Assembly (NCBI RefSeq): GCF_034424525.1
Contig: NZ_CP139980.1
Span: forward strand, 124,001 to 188,000
DNA from: Sphingobium yanoikuyae
GTDB lineage: Bacteria; Pseudomonadota; Alphaproteobacteria; Sphingomonadales; Sphingomonadaceae
Length of the DNA stretch: 64,000 nucleotides
Direction of reading: 5' to 3'
This document shows, piece by piece, positions 7,737-15,419 of this stretch. The notes beneath the pieces were generated by a model. That model made no database searches. It was not told where the DNA came from and worked only from the letters and a program-made list of their open reading frames with translations. A program made the position numbers and the translations under genes. Within the stretch, counting starts at the first letter, position 1. Every line of letters begins with the position of its first letter.

Positions 7737-7999
7737 GCGATCTGTCCTGTGCGTTCGAAACCCCGCCGATCGGGGTCTTTCAACACGGGCCGGCGCGCCG
7801 GGGCACAGCAGGCTCGCGCACCCGTAGGGTCGCAACGGCAGTGGAGAAGCCCGGCCACGGGCTTGCGCGGGACAGCGCCTCGGCGAGACCCGGACATGGT
7901 GATGACACCCGAGCTTTGGGCGGCACACAGGAACAGGTGATTTCGCTGGACGGGCATCAGAATGCTGGACCGGACGGTGACGCGGACTATCATTGCCCG
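7737..7999. other. Divergent intergenic region with several hairpins
   Basis: 263 bp between DUF3768 (minus) and the 113-aa gene (plus). It contains AAGCCC/GGGCTT and ACCCCG/CGGGGT hairpins, enclosed by CTGTCC/GGACAG arms that could form a long-range stem in the minus-strand leader. It does not share the core sequence of the leaders at 25423 and 28020. No gene seen. Confidence 0.35.
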
Positions 8000-8341
8000 A
8001 TGACCGCTGCTCTTCACATCCTCTGGCCTGTCGCGCTGCGCAGCATCGGCGCGATGCAGCGGCACAAAGTCCTGGTGCGCAGCCAATGCCGGCGGTGCGG
8101 GGCGCTGATGCGTGTCGACCTGGACGACATGGTCGCGCGCCATGGCAGCAGCGGTTCGCTCATCGACGTACAGGAGCGCTGCCGCATGGTCGCCTGTGAC
8201 GGTGCGGCCTTCTATCTGGCCTCGCCCGGCTATGGCGGTCCATGGCGAACATTGCTGGGCGATCCCGGCCTCGCCGAGGGCCTCGCCAATGGCGTCGCGC
8301 CGGTCACGGCCGAGACGCTGCTTGGGCCGACCGCCCGCTAG
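8000..8341 (+). CDS. Hypothetical protein with cysteine pairs, 113 aa
   Basis: Starts MTAALHILWPVALRSIGA; contains CRRCGALMRVDL (a CxxC knuckle) and CRMVACDG, so a small zinc-binding fold is possible. Start chosen at the first ATG after the low-quality upstream extension; no clear Shine-Dalgarno, so the start is uncertain. It ends 41 bp before the group II intron. No family recognised. Confidence 0.5.
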   Translation: MTAALHILWPVALRSIGAMQRHKVLVRSQCRRCGALMRVDLDDMVARHGSSGSLIDVQERCRMVACDGAAFYLASPGYGGPWRTLLGDPGLAEGLANGVAPVTAETLLGPTAR

Positions 8342-8990
8342 AGCAATCGCCTTTCCAGCAAGGGATCGTTACCCGGCAGGGCGTGCGCCGTTGTGGCGCG
8401 AAGAAGAAAGGAGAGTTCGAATGAACTGAGCTTATTGGCATAGCTCATGCCTGACCGACTTACCGGTGCTGGTGATGAACCGGCTGAGATTCCGAAAGGA
8501 AAACGGGACCATAGCATGTCGGGGTACGGATCGAAGTTGGGCGCCGCAGCCTGACGGTTGACCAGCAGGCAAGGCGCGCATGGTGAAGACTTGATTGTTT
8601 GAATCCCAGTTTCCAACGACCACTAGGTAGGTGACGGTGAACGCGGCTGACACACCGTCTCGAGCGGAGCGAGGAGCACGGCCCTGCAAATCGCTGCCAG
8701 TCCGCCCGGCGTGGCCCCGGTAAGGGGATTAAGGAAACGAACGGGGCACCTAAACGCGCCGCGACTCCTCACTCGCGCAACTGCGGGATCGCCTAAACAG
8801 GACGGCTTGCCGGACCTGCATGGCGACGGAGCCGTCATAGTAGTCAAATGCCCGGTGTAATGGCCGGGACAACCGCCGAGAGGCGGACGGGACAGCGGTA
8901 TAAGCGGGAGCGATCCTTGTCGAAATCCGCGCGCCCGGGCGAAGGACGGCAGTTCTGTAAACTCGATGGATCAACGGAAAGGAACTGCTG

Positions 8991-10856
8991 ATGCAGACCG
9001 CTACTATCCTGAGACGGATCGAGAAGCTTCCGGCCCTGTCGCGGGCGGGCAAGCGGATCAATGGTCTCCACCGCCTCATGCGGTCCCGCTGCTTATATGA
9101 GCGGGCTTATGACAGGGTATCCCGAAACCGGGGTGCCATGACGCCGGGAGTAGACGGCCAGACCTTCGACGGCATGACGCTGGCGAGGCTGGATCGTCTG
9201 ACCCAAGGCGTGGCGGAAGGCCGTTACCGCCCTCGTCCAGTGCGGCGGGTCTATATCCCCAAGGGTAATGGTAAAATGCGCCCATTGGGCATTCCTACGG
9301 CGGATGATCGCATCGTTCAGGAGGCGGCGAGAATGATCCTCGCGGCGATCTATGAGCCTGTGTTCTCGAAACACAGTCATGGGTTTCGCGCGGGTCGCTC
9401 CTGCCACACGGCTCTCGAAGAGATCCGCAGAACCTGGACGGGCGCGAAATGGCTGATCGAAGCGGATGTTCGCGGGTTCTTCGACAACATCGACCATGAT
9501 ATCCTGCTCAGCCTATTGGCCCGCCGGATCGATGATCCTGTGTTCATTGATCTGATCGGGACGATGCTCAAGGCCGGGTGCATGGACGAATGGAAGTTCG
9601 AGCGGACCTATAGCGGCACTCCACAGGGCGGGGTCATCTCGCCCTTGCTTGCCAACATCTATCTTCATGAGCTTGACTTGTTCATGGAGGAAATGCGGGC
9701 TCGCTTCGACAAGGGCGTCAAACGGCGGGCCAATCCCGCATATGTTGTCCAAAGCCAGAAAATCGCCGCACTTCGCAAGGAGATCGATGCAATCCGTGCC
9801 GTTGGCGCGGATGAGGCAGAGGTCCGAACCCGTCTTGCTCGGATCGAAGCCATCAATCGGGATCGACGGAAGATATCATCCGTTGATCAAATGGACCCCA
9901 ACTTCCGCCGCCTGCGCTATTGCCGTTATGCCGATGACTTCCTCGTCGGCGTGATCGGCAGCAAGGCGGATGCCGTTCGGATCATGGCCGACATACAGCA
10001 CTTCCTTGCTGATCGGCTCAATCTGACGGTATCACCGGAGAAAACCGGGGTTCGCGATGCATCGAGGGGATCGCCGTTCCTTGGCTTCCACGTATGCGCC
10101 TTCACGCTGCGCTCTCCCGGAACAATGGCGGGGCGACAGGCGGTCGGCGGCGGGATGCGACGCATCCTTCGTCGGCCAACGCGGGGGAATATCAAGCTGT
10201 GGGTGCCGAGGGATCGGGTCTATGCGTTCTGCAGGCGCAAAAAGCTCGGCAACCTCGACATGAGGAATGGCCGGGTGCGTCCGCAACTCATGGAATCCAG
10301 TTTGGCGGAGATTATCGTTGCCTATAACTCAGAGTTCCGGGGCTTCGCGAACTATTATGCGATCGCCGATGGCGTGAAAGCGTCACTCGACAAGTTGGAG
10401 CTGGTCATGCTCAGGAGCCTCTTTGCGACTGTAGCATGCCGGCGACGCTCGACGAGGCGGCAGGCCGAGGAATATCTGAAGATGGGGTCGGATCACGGTG
10501 TTATCACCGTGGTTCGGGGCGAGCCGCGCGTCCATAAGGTGTGGAAACTGAAGCATCTGATCGTGAAGACGTGGGATAACCCCCTCGTCGACTCCATCAC
10601 GGTAGGCTCTCGCCTTGCGCAGAGCCCGAACGATCTGGTCACGCGCCTGAGTGCCGAGCAATGCGAGGCATGCGGCGACACCGATGGTCCGTTCGAGATG
10701 CATCATCCCAATCGCCTGAAAGATAAGCGACGCGACCAACTGACGCCTTGGGTACAATCGGCACGACGGCGCAGGACAGTCGTCCTGTGCCACAAGTGTC
10801 ATGTTGCGCATCACGGTGGCCGGATGCCTGTCAGAATGGAGAGCCGTGTGCATTGA
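8991..10856 (+). CDS. ltrA: Group II intron-encoded reverse transcriptase/maturase with HNH domain, 621 aa
   Basis: Promotes intron splicing and retrohoming. Motifs: RPLGIPTADDRIVQEA (RT2 region), VRGFFDNIDHD (RT3), GTPQGGVISPLLANIYL (RT4), YCRYADDF (catalytic YADD, RT5). A basic maturase (X) domain follows and then a C-terminal HNH endonuclease (CEACGD, MHHPNRLKD, LCHKCHVAHHGG). A charged insertion of about 75 residues separates RT4 and RT5. GGA lies 9 nt before the ATG. The last codons and TGA (10854-10856) lie inside domain V, so the same bases are read as protein and as catalytic RNA. All catalytic residues are present. Confidence 0.95.
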   Translation: MQTATILRRIEKLPALSRAGKRINGLHRLMRSRCLYERAYDRVSRNRGAMTPGVDGQTFDGMTLARLDRLTQGVAEGRYRPRPVRRVYIPKGNGKMRPLGIPTADDRIVQEAARMILAAIYEPVFSKHSHGFRAGRSCHTALEEIRRTWTGAKWLIEADVRGFFDNIDHDILLSLLARRIDDPVFIDLIGTMLKAGCMDEWKFERTYSGTPQGGVISPLLANIYLHELDLFMEEMRARFDKGVKRRANPAYVVQSQKIAALRKEIDAIRAVGADEAEVRTRLARIEAINRDRRKISSVDQMDPNFRRLRYCRYADDFLVGVIGSKADAVRIMADIQHFLADRLNLTVSPEKTGVRDASRGSPFLGFHVCAFTLRSPGTMAGRQAVGGGMRRILRRPTRGNIKLWVPRDRVYAFCRRKKLGNLDMRNGRVRPQLMESSLAEIIVAYNSEFRGFANYYAIADGVKASLDKLELVMLRSLFATVACRRRSTRRQAEEYLKMGSDHGVITVVRGEPRVHKVWKLKHLIVKTWDNPLVDSITVGSRLAQSPNDLVTRLSAEQCEACGDTDGPFEMHHPNRLKDKRRDQLTPWVQSARRRRTVVLCHKCHVAHHGGRMPVRMESRVH

Positions 10857-10874
10857 AAGGTGCAAGCACGGTTC
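10841..10874 (+). ncRNA. Group II intron domain V
   Basis: 34-nt hairpin beginning GAGCCGTGTG, loop GAAA, ending CACGGTTC, with the two-nucleotide bulge position and length of the catalytic domain V. It overlaps the maturase stop codon. Confidence 0.92.
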
Positions 10875-10995
10875 GGGGGGAGGCGCTGGGGCGTCCTCGA
10901 AAGAGGCGTCTCGCGTCTACCCTACCGAGACCCGGCACGGGGCTCGGGGCGTCAGCCTAGAGCCCGGTCCGGCGCAGCCGGAGCCCCGACCTCCC

Positions 10996-11580
10996 TCAAT
11001 CCAGCGGACCGAACAATCTGGTCAGGATCAGATCGAGCGTCGCGACCTTCTCGAATTGTCCCTTGGCGATCACCCGGTGCATCGGTCTTTCGTTCTTCTT
11101 GCCCTGCGCCGTTCCCTTGGCATGGCGTGCGACCGGAAAGCCGCGAATATCGGGCAACGGCACATCGGGCGCATTGCCGAACCAGAGATAGGACAGGAGA
11201 TCGAGGTCGGGTGACACCACGATCCAGATGATGCAGCCGCTCGGCTTCTCCATGAGTTTGAGGTTTGCGGTCACGCGCGGCGCCCGCCCGCCCAAGGTCA
11301 CCGTCTTGAACTGGATATGCCGGGTAATCGCCTTGTAGCTCATCACCAGATCATAGCCGCCGGCATCGAACTCCGAGCGCAGCACCTCGACTCCGGTAAT
11401 CCCGCGCTGCCACAGACGCCGCAGCGCCTCGCCTACAAAGACATGCTCGACAATGCGCTCGCGCAGGGTCGAGTGCAGATAATGGGCGCTGGTCTGGCTC
11501 GGCAGGTCTTCCAATGGCAACGGATCTCGAAAGGCGGCGGGGGCGGCAGCCCCCGCCTGATTGTCAGGCGAAGGGATCAT
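10996..11580 (-). CDS. Conserved-type hypothetical protein with possible PD-(D/E)xK nuclease core, 194 aa
   Basis: The segment EFDAGGYDLVMSY followed by HIQFKTVTLGG resembles the D...(E/Q)xK core of nuclease-fold proteins, with Gln in place of the second acid. It is preceded by a helix with Arg/Trp residues (ALRRLWQRGITG). Two starts are possible: ATG at 11607 and ATG at 11580. The latter overlaps the end of the upstream 54-aa gene by 17 bp and is chosen for coupling; neither has a good Shine-Dalgarno. The pair is led by the four-way-junction element at 11785-11887. Nuclease activity is inference. Confidence 0.55.
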   Translation of the reverse strand: MIPSPDNQAGAAAPAAFRDPLPLEDLPSQTSAHYLHSTLRERIVEHVFVGEALRRLWQRGITGVEVLRSEFDAGGYDLVMSYKAITRHIQFKTVTLGGRAPRVTANLKLMEKPSGCIIWIVVSPDLDLLSYLWFGNAPDVPLPDIRGFPVARHAKGTAQGKKNERPMHRVIAKGQFEKVATLDLILTRLFGPLD

Positions 11581-11728
11581 ATTCGTTGAGCACGGCGACG
11601 TCGCCATCGAAGTCGTCGGCGGTGATGACGGCGAACTGCGTTCCGATTGCGATGACCATCGTGGCGGCCATCAGGGTCTTCGAGAGAGTGAGTGCGCTTT
11701 TGCGGGCGGTCCCAAGATCGGTGAACAT
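11564..11728 (-). CDS. 54-aa protein with one hydrophobic segment
   Basis: Starts at the ATG at 11728 with AAGGAG 8 nt upstream, a strong site. The N-terminus is basic (TARKSALTLSKTL), followed by a hydrophobic segment (MAATMVIAIGTQFAVI), then an acidic tail (TADDFDGDVAVLNEYDPFA). It overlaps the nuclease-like gene. Small-protein gene, function unknown, probably inner membrane. Confidence 0.58.
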   Translation of the reverse strand: MFTDLGTARKSALTLSKTLMAATMVIAIGTQFAVITADDFDGDVAVLNEYDPFA

Positions 11729-11784
11729 ATCGAGGCTCCTTGTGGTGCCGGCGGGTTCATCCCCGCTCGACTGGCGCCCGAAGC

Positions 11785-11887
11785 GTCGCTCCCGTGGCCG
11801 CGATCACCTTTTGGCGGCACGGCAAAAGGCCGTAGCGTGAGCGTACGGACCCTTTACGGGTTGATCGAATAGGTCCGCGGGAGCGAC
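11785..11887 (-). ncRNA. Structured leader: 10-bp stem enclosing a perfect four-way junction
   Basis: Outer arms GTCGCTCCCG (11785-11794) and CGGGAGCGAC (11878-11887). Inside, arms CGATCA (11801-11806) and TGATCG (11862-11867) enclose three hairpins with no unpaired base between them: CCTTTTG/CAAAAGG, CCGTA/TACGG and ACCC/GGGT. It lies 57 bp upstream of the 54-aa gene, in its presumed leader. Such a fully packed junction is unlikely by chance. It could act as RNA (cis-regulator) or as extruded DNA (protein site). Confidence 0.62.
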
Positions 11888-12024
11888 CAAGGATTGCGCC
11901 TCAAAGAGCGGGGTGATCCCGTCGGCCGGCATGAGACGTCCCGCCACCGACCCCGTCGCCCAGGATGCACGCCGCGCCGGTTGCCCCTTTGTTCGTGATG
12001 GTCAGGACGACTAGAGCGGGGCCG

Positions 12025-12438
12025 ATGACCCTTTCCTACCGACACGCCCTCGCAGCCCTGTTGTTCGTTTGCTCCCTGTCGAGCGCGGCAGCGCTCCCCG
12101 CCGCGACCGGCAAAATCCGCTCTGTGACCGACGGCGACACCTTTCGCCTGATGAGTGGCGAGCGGATTCGGATCGCCGATATCGATGCGCCCGAGAGCCG
12201 CGCCGGCCAGGCCAAATGCGCTGCCGAGCTCGCGCGCGGCAAGGCGGCGACCCGCCAGGCGAAAGCCCTGCTCGATGGCAAGACGATCCGCTTCGAGCGG
12301 ATCGGGCGCAGCTATAATCGCACTGTCGCGCGCGTCACGCTCGACGGGCGCGATCTGGCCGCAAGGCTGATCAGCATCGGCGCAGCACGGCCCTGGCTGC
12401 GCCGCCAGCCCAAGCCCGACTGGTGCCGCGCGCGATAG
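12025..12438 (+). CDS. Secreted thermonuclease-like (SNase) protein, 137 aa
   Basis: An N-terminal signal peptide (ALAALLFVCSLSSAAA, cleavage near residue 24) is followed by a compact SNase/OB fold: VTDGDTFRL, then IADIDAPESR with the active-site Asp and Arg, and a later VARVTLDGRDLAARLI. This matches staphylococcal-nuclease-like proteins carried on plasmids. Expected location is the periplasm, acting as a Ca2+-dependent nuclease on incoming or extracellular nucleic acid. Another ATG at 11998 is possible; 12025 gives a more typical signal peptide. Confidence 0.85.
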   Translation: MTLSYRHALAALLFVCSLSSAAALPAATGKIRSVTDGDTFRLMSGERIRIADIDAPESRAGQAKCAAELARGKAATRQAKALLDGKTIRFERIGRSYNRTVARVTLDGRDLAARLISIGAARPWLRRQPKPDWCRAR

Positions 12439-12480
12439 GCGTCACGGCGCCTATGCTCAGGTCCAGAAAGAGGAAGAAAT

Positions 12481-12510
12481 GGACCTGCCGGAGGGGGAAC
12501 CGGCGGGTCC
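12481..12510. terminator. Hairpin between converging SNase and DUF1810 genes
   Basis: Arms GGACCTGCCGG and CCGGCGGGTCC with one T-G pair and an 8-nt loop, 43 bp after the SNase stop. No T tract follows on either strand. Position in a convergent gap suggests a bidirectional terminator, but it is not canonical. Confidence 0.4.
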
Positions 12511-12589
12511 GTATCAGGGGCCGCATGCGCGGGGGGAAACAGGCGGCCTCGTCTTTCAGAACCGATCGACGCGCGAGCGGTTCCTTGCC

Positions 12590-13015
12590 TCAGCGAGGGC
12601 CAAGGCGCGCAAGCGTCGCTGCATCGGCCTCGCCGCCAAACCAGCGATCGAGCGCGGCCGTGAACAGCCCCCCGCCCCCGGCTTCGACGAACAGGGTGAG
12701 GAACGAGCGCAGCTTCAGCGCATCGATGCCACCGAACACCGCCTCGGCACTGGTGCCGGTGAGGTCCTGCAGCGCCGCCACGCAATCGCGCAGCCGGGCA
12801 CCCAGCACCGGGTGCGCAAGATAGGCGCGCGCCTCGTCGAGTGATGCGATCGCGTAGCGCCGCGCCATCTCGCTCGACCCGAGACCGGCGATCTGCGGAA
12901 AGATGAACCACATCCAGTGACTGCGCTTGGCGCCGCGGCGGATCTCGCCAAGGGCCGTGTTATAGATCTGCGCCTGTGCGGCGACGAATCGGTCAAGGTC
13001 GAAAGAGGCGGTCAT
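12590..13015 (-). CDS. DUF1810 family protein, 141 aa
   Basis: The sequence FDLDRFVAAQ, then SHWMWFIFPQIAGLG and RRYAIASLDEARAYL, is characteristic of DUF1810 (small cytoplasmic proteins; in fusions, linked to ADP-ribose or NAD-type chemistry). Length is normal. Start at 13015 (MTASFDLDRF). It diverges from the imuA operon, with about 190 bp between. Function unknown. Confidence 0.85.
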   Translation of the reverse strand: MTASFDLDRFVAAQAQIYNTALGEIRRGAKRSHWMWFIFPQIAGLGSSEMARRYAIASLDEARAYLAHPVLGARLRDCVAALQDLTGTSAEAVFGGIDALKLRSFLTLFVEAGGGGLFTAALDRWFGGEADAATLARLGPR

Positions 13016-13164
13016 GATGATGCCGTCATAGCCTGCGCGCAGGCGCGCGCCGCCCGGCCGCAAAATTTTTTCTCAAAGATGAAATGCCCGCTCCCCCGCA
13101 ACTTGGGCCCTCCTGTCAACAAGTCGGAACGGACCCGGTGCTTGACTCTCGATCGCAGCAGTAT

Positions 13165-13179
13165 GAACAAAAAGAGAAC
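13165..13179 (+). promoter_or_regulatory. LexA (SOS) box GAAC-N7-GAAC upstream of imuA
   Basis: GAACAAAAAGAGAAC matches the alphaproteobacterial LexA operator (GTTC-N7-GTTC read on the other strand) exactly. It lies 29 bp before the imuA start. TTGACT at 13142-13147 may be the -35 element. This places the cassette under damage induction by the host LexA. Confidence 0.88.
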
Positions 13180-13207
13180 ATATCAAACCCCGAGTCTTTT
13201 GAATGCC

Positions 13208-13939
13208 ATGCGTGAAGCCACCGTCCTTGATCAGCTGCGAGCGCATATTGCGCAGATCGAGGGCAAAGGCGTATGCCACGCAACCACGCCGTTCGGGATC
13301 GAGGCGATCGACGCGCGCCTGCCGGGCGGCGGTATTGCCGGCGGCGCGCTCCATGAGGTCGCGGGCAGCCCAGACCTTGCCGACGATGCAAGCGCGACGG
13401 TGTTCCTGGCCGGCATTCTCGCGCGGATGGAGGGGCCGGTGCTGTGGTGCCTGCGATGGCGCGACCTGTTTGCCCCCGCGCTCCACCTCGCGGGACTGCA
13501 TCCTGACCGGGTGATCTATGTCGAGGCGGGCAGCGACACTAATGTGCTGCTCGCGATGGAGGAATGCCTGCGCCATGCCGGGATCGGCGGCGTCGTGGGC
13601 GAGATCGGCAAATACAGCACCACCGCCTCCAAGCGGCTGCAGCTCGCAGCCGAAGCGTCGGGCGTGCCGGCTTTCATCTTCCGGCGCGCGTCGAAAGTCG
13701 CGCAAGCGGCCGAGGGCACGGCGGCGATCACGCGCTGGCGGGTGACCGCGAGCCCGAGCGAGGATCTCGGCATCCCGAGCCTTGGCCGTCCGCGATGGCA
13801 GCTGGCGCTGGAGCGCGTACGCGGCGGTAATCCGCACGCATGGATTGTGGAGGGCTGCGATGCGACGGGTCGTATCGGTCTACCTGCCGCACTGGTCGAC
13901 CGACCGGCTGCGGCGGGCGACAGCCAAATCGCCGCCTGA
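13208..13939 (+). CDS. imuA: ImuA, SOS mutagenesis accessory protein, 243 aa
   Basis: RecA-like relative that partners ImuB and DnaE2 in translesion synthesis. Features: PFGIEAIDARLPGGGIAGGALHE near residue 28, where RecA family proteins have the segment before Walker A; a VFLAGILARMEGPVLWCL strand; and the later HPDRVIYVEAG. Start at 13208 (MREATVLDQL) because the upstream ATG at 13163 overlaps the LexA box. It overlaps imuB by 80 bp. The cassette is a common passenger of alphaproteobacterial plasmids. Confidence 0.88.
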   Translation: MREATVLDQLRAHIAQIEGKGVCHATTPFGIEAIDARLPGGGIAGGALHEVAGSPDLADDASATVFLAGILARMEGPVLWCLRWRDLFAPALHLAGLHPDRVIYVEAGSDTNVLLAMEECLRHAGIGGVVGEIGKYSTTASKRLQLAAEASGVPAFIFRRASKVAQAAEGTAAITRWRVTASPSEDLGIPSLGRPRWQLALERVRGGNPHAWIVEGCDATGRIGLPAALVDRPAAAGDSQIAA

Positions 13940-15419
13940 AGGGCGTTGCAGCACCACGCCCGACGGACCGCTCGTCACCGCAATTCCTGACCATGGCCGC
14001 CGGATCGTCGCGGCGGTGGATGCTGCCGCACGCGCGCTCGGCGTTATGCCCGGCATGACCGTCACCAAGGCGCGGATGCTTGCGCCCGAACTGGAGGTCA
14101 TCGACGCGCTGCCCGACGCTGACATGGACGGCCTGCGGCGCCTCGCCCTGTGGGCCGGGCAGCGCTATTCGCCGATCGTGGCGCCCGACGCCCCGGACGG
14201 GCTGTGGATCGACATCACCGGCTGCGCCTCGCTCTTCGGCAGCGAAACCGCCCTGCTCAAGGATCTGCATCGCCGCATCGCGGCCTTCGGCGTCGCGGTG
14301 CATATCACGGTCGCCGACACGGCGGGCTGCGCGCACGCGGTCGCACGGCATGTCCGCGACGGCAGGCCCGTCGTCATCGAACCGGGGCAACATCGCAGGG
14401 CGATGGAGCTGCTCCCGATCCCGGCGCTGCGGCTCGAAGCCGAAATCGTCGAGGGGCTGCGCAAGCTTGGCTTCGAGCGGGTCGAACAACTGCTCGGCGC
14501 ACCCCGCGCGCCGCTCGCCAAGCGGTTTGGCCGCAGCCTGCATCGCCGTCTCGACCAGGCCATCGGACAGGTCGCCGAACCCATAGAGCCGATCTTTCCG
14601 GAACAGATGCCGCGTGCGCGGCGCGGTTTCATGGAGCCGATCGCGTCGCCCGAGGCTTTCGCCCAGGTGATCGGCGATCTCGTCGCCGACATTGTCGAAC
14701 AGCTTGTCCGCGCAGGACGCGGAGGCAGGCGTCTCGATTGCTATTTCCACCGTGTCGATGGCCATTGTCAGGTCATCCGCATCGGGACGGCGACGCCGAG
14801 CCGGGATGCGGGGCATCTCGCCAAATTGCTCTGCGCGAAGATCGAAACGGTTGAACCGGGTCTTGGCATCGAGGCGATGACGCTGCTGGTCTCGCTGATG
14901 GACGCGGCCGCGCCGCGACAGGGCGAAAGCCTCGAACAGCTGGGCCGGCGCGGGCCCGATCTGGCTGCGCTGGTCGATACGCTCGCCAACCGCTTCGGCT
15001 CCAGAAACCTGCACCGGATGGCGCCTTGCCCGAGCGGCATGCCCGAACGCTCCGCGACCGGCGCGCCGGCGTTGGGTGAGGCGCGCGGCATGGGATGGGA
15101 CGATGATCTGCCCCGCCCGGCGCGTATGCTGGCCAAACCAGAACCGATCGAGGTGATCGCGCTGTTGCCCGACGATGCACCGCGCATGTTCATCTGGCGC
15201 GGCAAGCGATACCGGGTGACGCAGGGCGACGGTCCGGAGCGGCTGCATGGCGAATGGTGGCGCGATGGCGGCATCGAGGGGCGACAGCCGCTCAGCGTGC
15301 GCGATTATTATCAGGTTGAGACGGTGAGTGGCGGCCGCTATTGGCTGTTCCGCGCCGGCGACGGCGAGAGCGCCGCGACCGGCCCGATGCGCTGGTTCAT
15401 CCACGGCGCCTTCGCATGA
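13860..15419 (+). CDS. imuB: ImuB, Y-family polymerase-like protein, 519 aa
   Basis: Fold of a Y-family DNA polymerase without the catalytic acids: the N-terminal motif reads [11 protein letters not shown], where active enzymes have Asp. It links ImuA and DnaE2 to the sliding clamp. [15 protein letters not shown] and the later [21 protein letters not shown] match palm/thumb segments. GGAGGG lies 5 nt before the ATG at 13860. Stop and dnaE2 start overlap (ATGA at 15416). Length is normal and no frame break is seen. Confidence 0.9.
   Translation: MRRVVSVYLPHWSTDRLRRATAKSPPEGRCSTTPDGPLVTAIPDHGRRIVAAVDAAARALGVMPGMTVTKARMLAPELEVIDALPDADMDGLRRLALWAGQRYSPIVAPDAPDGLWIDITGCASLFGSETALLKDLHRRIAAFGVAVHITVADTAGCAHAVARHVRDGRPVVIEPGQHRRAMELLPIPALRLEAEIVEGLRKLGFERVEQLLGAPRAPLAKRFGRSLHRRLDQAIGQVAEPIEPIFPEQMPRARRGFMEPIASPEAFAQVIGDLVADIVEQLVRAGRGGRRLDCYFHRVDGHCQVIRIGTATPSRDAGHLAKLLCAKIETVEPGLGIEAMTLLVSLMDAAAPRQGESLEQLGRRGPDLAALVDTLANRFGSRNLHRMAPCPSGMPERSATGAPALGEARGMGWDDDLPRPARMLAKPEPIEVIALLPDDAPRMFIWRGKRYRVTQGDGPERLHGEWWRDGGIEGRQPLSVRDYYQVETVSGGRYWLFRAGDGESAATGPMRWFIHGAFA

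Larger units (their letters stand above)
8383..10925 (+). mobile_element. Complete group II intron, about 2.54 kb
   Basis: The 5' boundary is placed at GTGCG (8383), matching the GUGYG consensus. Domain I hallmarks are present, including GAGCCGTCATAGTAGTC near 8830. The encoded protein has reverse transcriptase and HNH domains. A canonical 34-nt domain V lies at 10841-10874, followed by a domain VI hairpin and a 3' end CTACCCTAC with final AC at about 10925. The insertion is intergenic, between the 113-aa gene and the nuclease-like gene, in the plus orientation. All parts look intact, so it may be active. Confidence 0.88.

Noticed and set aside
7737..7930. Leader of DUF3768 as a third copy of the paired RNA motif
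   Set aside because: It has hairpins and CTGTCC/GGACAG arms, but none of the conserved core (GCCGYG-GCA-CRCGGC) is present.
9093..10286. Minus-strand frames inside the group II intron
   Set aside because: Shadows of the reverse transcriptase gene.
12479..12844. Plus-strand frame with AAAGAGG before an ATG
   Set aside because: It lies largely antisense to DUF1810, whose family signature is clear, and starts within the convergent hairpin.
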